Shown here in pieces: positions 60,511 through 64,000 of a stretch of 64,000 bases of DNA. Position 1 is the stretch's first letter. The number at the start of each line of letters is the position of its first letter. The position numbers and the translations under genes are program-made. The stretch comes from Bradyrhizobium guangdongense (GTDB lineage Bacteria > Pseudomonadota > Alphaproteobacteria > Rhizobiales > Xanthobacteraceae), in contig NZ_CP030051.1 in NCBI RefSeq assembly GCF_004114975.1, positions 7,219,501 to 7,283,500 on the forward strand. Reading direction: 5' to 3'. The notes below the pieces were generated by a model. The model was not told where the DNA came from, ran no database searches, and saw nothing but the letters and a program-made list of their open reading frames with translations.

Positions 60511-61758
60511 TCAGATCGCGTCCGGGAACTCGCCCATCGCGGCCTCGAGCCGGGCCTTGCGGCGGCGGGCCCAGGACGCCACCGAGAGCGCGACGAGGCC
60601 GATCACCACCGGCGGGAACACCACCAGGTTCACCGCGGACCATCCGTAATTCGCAAGCAGCTGTCCGGAAGAGAACGAGCCGATCGCCATCATGCCGAAC
60701 ACCAGGAAGTCGTTGAAGGCCTGCACCTTGTTGCGCTCCTGCGGACGGTGCGTCTCCAGCACCAGCGCTGAGGCACCGATGAAGGAGAAATTCCAGCCGA
60801 CGCCGAGCACGAACAGCGTGGCCCAGAAGTGCATCGCGGTGATGCCCGACAGCCCGATGGTAGCGGCGCCGGCTTCCAGCAACAGGCCGGCGGCCACGAT
60901 CTTCGGTGCGTTGAAGCGAGAGATCAACGCGCCGGTAAAGAAGCTCGGCCCATACATCGCGACGATGTGCCATTGAATGCCGAAATTGGAATCGGAGACC
61001 GAGAGCCCGCACATCTTCATGGCTAAGGGCGCCGAGGTCATCACCAGATTCATCATGGGATAGGAGATGACGCCGCACAGCGCGGCGGCGATGAAGCGCG
61101 GCTGGGTCACGATGGTGAGCAGGGGCCGGCCGCCATGCAGATCTGATGGGGCGGGCTTGGGTATGTCGACGCCGGCGACGATGCCCATCGCGACAAGCGC
61201 GACCGCAGCCTGGACCAGGAAGCTGAAGGCGAACAGATAAGGCGACCAGACGTCCATGGTCCATTGCACGAGCTGCGGACCGAGCACGCCGGCAAACACG
61301 CCGCCCGCCATCACCCACGACACGGCTTTGGGGCGATACGCGGCGCTGGCGCCGTCCGCAGCCGCGAAGCGATAGGATTGCGCCACCGAGCCATAGAGGC
61401 CGCCGAGGAAGGTCGCCAGACAAAACAGCGCGAACGAAGCATGCAGGATCGCGAACGAGCCGAGAAGGCCGGTGAGCGCGCCGCAGCCGGTGCCGATCAC
61501 GAAGGCGACGCGCCGGCCGAAGCGGCGCGAGATCGCGCCGGTCGGCAGCGTGCCGGCGGCGAGGCCCACGACGTACATCGACAGCGGCACGGTGGCGAGC
61601 GAGATGTCGGGTGCGAGCATGGCACCGACGATCGAGCCGGTGGCGAAGATCACCGCCGAGTTGGCGCCGGTCAGCGCCTGCGCAGCGGCAAGGCGCAGCA
61701 CATTGGCGCGCGCACGGGCGTCATCGGCAATCTCGTTGGTGGCAGTCACGTCTATCAT
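60511..61758 (-). CDS. Major facilitator superfamily transporter
   Basis: 415 aa from the ATG at 61758; an upstream start at 61848 adds 30 arginine- and proline-rich residues and is rejected. Twelve membrane segments. The loop 2-3 motif is GAISRRFGRRVAFVIG and the family hallmark in the second half is VLETHRPQERNKVQAF. It differs clearly from the MFS at 59102. Substrate unknown; a repeat and 173 bases separate the two genes. Confidence 0.9.
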   Translation of the reverse strand: MIDVTATNEIADDARARANVLRLAAAQALTGANSAVIFATGSIVGAMLAPDISLATVPLSMYVVGLAAGTLPTGAISRRFGRRVAFVIGTGCGALTGLLGSFAILHASFALFCLATFLGGLYGSVAQSYRFAAADGASAAYRPKAVSWVMAGGVFAGVLGPQLVQWTMDVWSPYLFAFSFLVQAAVALVAMGIVAGVDIPKPAPSDLHGGRPLLTIVTQPRFIAAALCGVISYPMMNLVMTSAPLAMKMCGLSVSDSNFGIQWHIVAMYGPSFFTGALISRFNAPKIVAAGLLLEAGAATIGLSGITAMHFWATLFVLGVGWNFSFIGASALVLETHRPQERNKVQAFNDFLVFGMMAIGSFSSGQLLANYGWSAVNLVVFPPVVIGLVALSVASWARRRKARLEAAMGEFPDAI

Positions 61759-61946
61759 CGGCACTTTCGCCCAAGGGGCCTTCTTGATTCCCGGCACTAT
61801 GGAGGGGCCGAAACAGCCGGGCAACCGGCGCAAACGGGCGCAGGCCATGCCTCTGACGCAATCAGGCGCATGATATCAGGCCCGCGCCCTTGACGGCTTG
61901 CGTTCGATCAAATCCTATCCGGCCGCCGTTACAGGGAGTTTCGCTC

Positions 61947-64000
61947 ATGTCCGTCGACAGCAGGCCCACGCTCAGCGCTCCCGACGACGATCCATGGCTC
62001 TGGCTCGAAGAGGTTGAAGGCGCCCGCGCGCTCGAATTCGTCGAGCGGCAGAACCAGCTGACGCTGGCAAAATACGGCGGCGCGGCGTTCGAGCGTGATC
62101 GTGACCTGCTCGCGGCGATCTTCGATCGGCCGGACAACATTCCCTATGTGCGGCGGCGTGACGGCTACCTCTACAATCTCTGGCAGGACGCAGAGCATCC
62201 ACGCGGCCTATGGCGGCGCACCACGCTTGCGGAATTTCGTACGGCGACGCCGTCCTGGGAGATCCTGCTCGACATCGACCAGCTCGCCGCGATGGAAGGC
62301 AACGACTGGCTGTTCAGCGGCGCGTCGTCCCGGCCCGGAAGCACGCGGGTGATCCTGGCCCTCTCGCGCGGCGGCAGCGATGCCGTGACCTTGCGTGAAT
62401 TCGACACCGACACCAGGAGCTTTGTGGTGGACGGTTTTTTTCTGCCGGAGGCCAAGAGCAGCGCCGAATGGGTCGATGCCGACACGCTGCTACTGTCCAG
62501 CGCGCTCGGCGAGGGCATGGCGACAAGCTCGGGCTACGCGAGATCCGTGCGGCTGTGGCGGCGCGGGACCGGCGTCGAGCAGGCGCCGGTGGTGTTCGAG
62601 ACGAGCGCCGACCACATGCGGGTGTACAGCTACGTCGATAACACCGTGCCGTCACAGCGCATCTGGTTCATCGACCAGACCGACTTCTTCAATTTCCGTA
62701 CCTCGCTCGGCACTACGGCCGGTGCAACCACCACCCTCGACCTGCCCAGCAATATCTGGATGCAGACCCACGGCGACTGGCTGTCGGTCAAGCCGCGCGA
62801 GACCTGGTCGGTTGCGGGACACACTTATGAAGCCGACGCGATGCTCGGCATGTCGCTGTCCGCGTTCATGGCGGGCAGCCGCGACTTCACGGTGCTGTTC
62901 GAGCCGGGCCCGCGGCGGGCGCTGCAAGGCTTCTCCTGGAGCGACGGCAAGCTCCTGCTCTCCATCCTCGACGAGTTGCGGCCGGTGTTCGAGCTCTGCA
63001 CGCCCTCAGCGTCGGGCTGGAGCCGGCAGAAGCTGCAAGGGCTTCCCGACATCGGTGTGGTCGACGTCTGGGGTCTCGATGCCCACGAATCCGAGAGCAA
63101 TGGCGACCTGCTTGCCAATGTGCAGGACCCGCTGACGCCGCCTTCGCTGATGCTGCTCGAGCGCGGCGTCGGAAGCCCTGTCGTCCTGAAGCAGGCACCG
63201 AAGACCTTCAACGCCGACGGCCTCGTGGTGACGCAGCACGAGGCGGTCTCCGTCGACGGCGAGCGCATTCCCTATGTGCAGACCGGCCCGGCCGGCGTGT
63301 CAGGCGCTGCACCTGTTTATATGACCGCCTATGGCGGCTTCGGCCTCGCAGTGAGGCCGCAATACAATTCATCGCTCGGCAAGCTCTGGCTCGAGCGCGG
63401 CGGCACCACGGTGCAGGCCAATTTGCGCGGCGGCGGCGAGTTCGGCACGCGCTGGCCCGATGCCGGCCGCTACGCCGGCAAGAAGCTGTCGCACGATGAT
63501 TTCGCGGCCGTGGCCGCCGATCTGGTCCGGCGCGGCGTGACGACGCCGAAACGCATCGCCGCGCAGGGCGGATCGAACGGCGGCATCCTCATCACCAACA
63601 TGCTGGTGCGCTATCCCGAGCGCTTCGGCGCGCTGTTCTGCACGATTCCCTTGATCGACATGCGCCGCTACACGAAACTACTCGCGGGCGCGAGCTGGAT
63701 CGCCGAATATGGCGATCCTGACAAGCCGGAAGAGTGGGAATGGCTGAAGACCTACTCGGCCTATCACAACGCAAAGCCCGGCCAGGCCTATCCACCGATC
63801 CTGATCGCCACGACGCGGCGCGACGACCGTGTCCATCCCGGCCACGCGCGCAAGATGGCGGCCAAGCTCCAGGCGATGGGTTATGAAGCCTGGTTCTACG
63901 AGCCCGCCGCCGGCGGCCACGGCTACGGCAAGGACAACAAGGAGCGCGCCGGCTTCCAGGTGCTGGGCTTTCAGTTCTTGAAGGAGAAGATCGGGTGGCG
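61947..64000 (+). CDS. Prolyl oligopeptidase family serine peptidase (S9), 3' end outside window
   Basis: 684 codons are visible from the ATG at 61947 (cagggag 8 bases upstream), and the frame is still open at the window edge. The N-terminal part (WLWLEEVEGARALEFVERQN) and a beta-propeller of about 70-400 are followed by the alpha/beta-hydrolase domain. The catalytic triad is placed in AQGGSNGGILITN (Ser), TTRRDDRVHPGHA (Asp) and PAAGGHGYGKD (His). No signal peptide is seen, so it is cytoplasmic. Only a few residues should be missing. It cleaves short peptides after proline or related residues. Confidence 0.93.
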   Translation, partial: MSVDSRPTLSAPDDDPWLWLEEVEGARALEFVERQNQLTLAKYGGAAFERDRDLLAAIFDRPDNIPYVRRRDGYLYNLWQDAEHPRGLWRRTTLAEFRTATPSWEILLDIDQLAAMEGNDWLFSGASSRPGSTRVILALSRGGSDAVTLREFDTDTRSFVVDGFFLPEAKSSAEWVDADTLLLSSALGEGMATSSGYARSVRLWRRGTGVEQAPVVFETSADHMRVYSYVDNTVPSQRIWFIDQTDFFNFRTSLGTTAGATTTLDLPSNIWMQTHGDWLSVKPRETWSVAGHTYEADAMLGMSLSAFMAGSRDFTVLFEPGPRRALQGFSWSDGKLLLSILDELRPVFELCTPSASGWSRQKLQGLPDIGVVDVWGLDAHESESNGDLLANVQDPLTPPSLMLLERGVGSPVVLKQAPKTFNADGLVVTQHEAVSVDGERIPYVQTGPAGVSGAAPVYMTAYGGFGLAVRPQYNSSLGKLWLERGGTTVQANLRGGGEFGTRWPDAGRYAGKKLSHDDFAAVAADLVRRGVTTPKRIAAQGGSNGGILITNMLVRYPERFGALFCTIPLIDMRRYTKLLAGASWIAEYGDPDKPEEWEWLKTYSAYHNAKPGQAYPPILIATTRRDDRVHPGHARKMAAKLQAMGYEAWFYEPAAGGHGYGKDNKERAGFQVLGFQFLKEKIGW

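Overview
The window is high-GC alphaproteobacterial chromosome, most likely Bradyrhizobium or a close relative. The evidence is a BjaI/BjaR-like quorum-sensing pair, a CYP199A-type P450 with its own ferredoxin, many branched-chain-amino-acid-type (HAAT) ABC transporters, and a dense set of palindromic intergenic repeats of the kind common in Bradyrhizobium and Rhodopseudomonas. No rRNA, tRNA, CRISPR array or prophage was recognised. Only one mobile element, an IS110-family insertion, is evident. The gene at each end runs off the window: a Rieske oxygenase C-terminus on the left and an S9 prolyl oligopeptidase on the right.

Layout. 1-2.3 kb: Rieske oxygenase (partial) and a glutamine-synthetase-like ligase. 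2.4-5.7 kb (- strand): a HAAT permease/ATPase set without its own binding protein. 6.0-7.7 kb (-): bjaR, a perfect lux-box-like palindrome, bjaI and a small coupled gene. 8.3-17.8 kb (+): LysR regulator, NAD-type shikimate/quinate dehydrogenase, a complete HAAT transporter, a Gfo/Idh oxidoreductase and a QuiC-type 3-dehydroshikimate dehydratase, read here as a quinate/shikimate uptake and catabolism operon. 17.9-28.7 kb: a phenolic-compound region with two orphan binding proteins, NDH-2, a tannase/feruloyl esterase, ferredoxin, a CYP199A P450, feruloyl-CoA synthetase and two MarR regulators. 28.9-39.1 kb: allophanate hydrolase facing an eight-gene operon made of a dipeptide-type ABC transporter, an AtzG/AtzE amidase pair, an HpxZ-like protein and a GntR regulator. 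39.5-42 kb: a phosphotransferase-fold protein with an altered catalytic loop and an orphan UgpB-like binding protein.

42.2-47.8 kb holds a signalling module: a lone DctP-type periplasmic binding protein, a membrane histidine kinase, a REC-DUF3369-kinase hybrid and an OmpR-type regulator, with no TRAP permease beside it. 48.0-51.4 kb has an ECF sigma factor without a visible anti-sigma factor, a possible small RNA, a CcdA-like protein, a DipZ/TlpA-like thioredoxin and an unknown membrane protein. 51.7-57.5 kb carries an L,D-transpeptidase, an orphan AapJ-like binding protein, a heteromeric-type acyl-CoA dehydrogenase pair, a carboxymuconolactone-decarboxylase-fold protein and a VOC protein. 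57.6-64 kb carries the IS110 element between two repeat elements, two MFS transporters and the S9 peptidase.

The catabolic parts fit a soil bacterium living on plant phenolics: esterase releases hydroxycinnamates, Fcs activates them, CYP199A oxidises para-substituted benzoates, and the quinate/shikimate route leads to protocatechuate. These pathway links are inferred from gene content, not proven by the sequence. Repeats have affected genes directly: one lies in frame inside an ABC ATPase linker, and another creates a false upstream start for an MFS gene.
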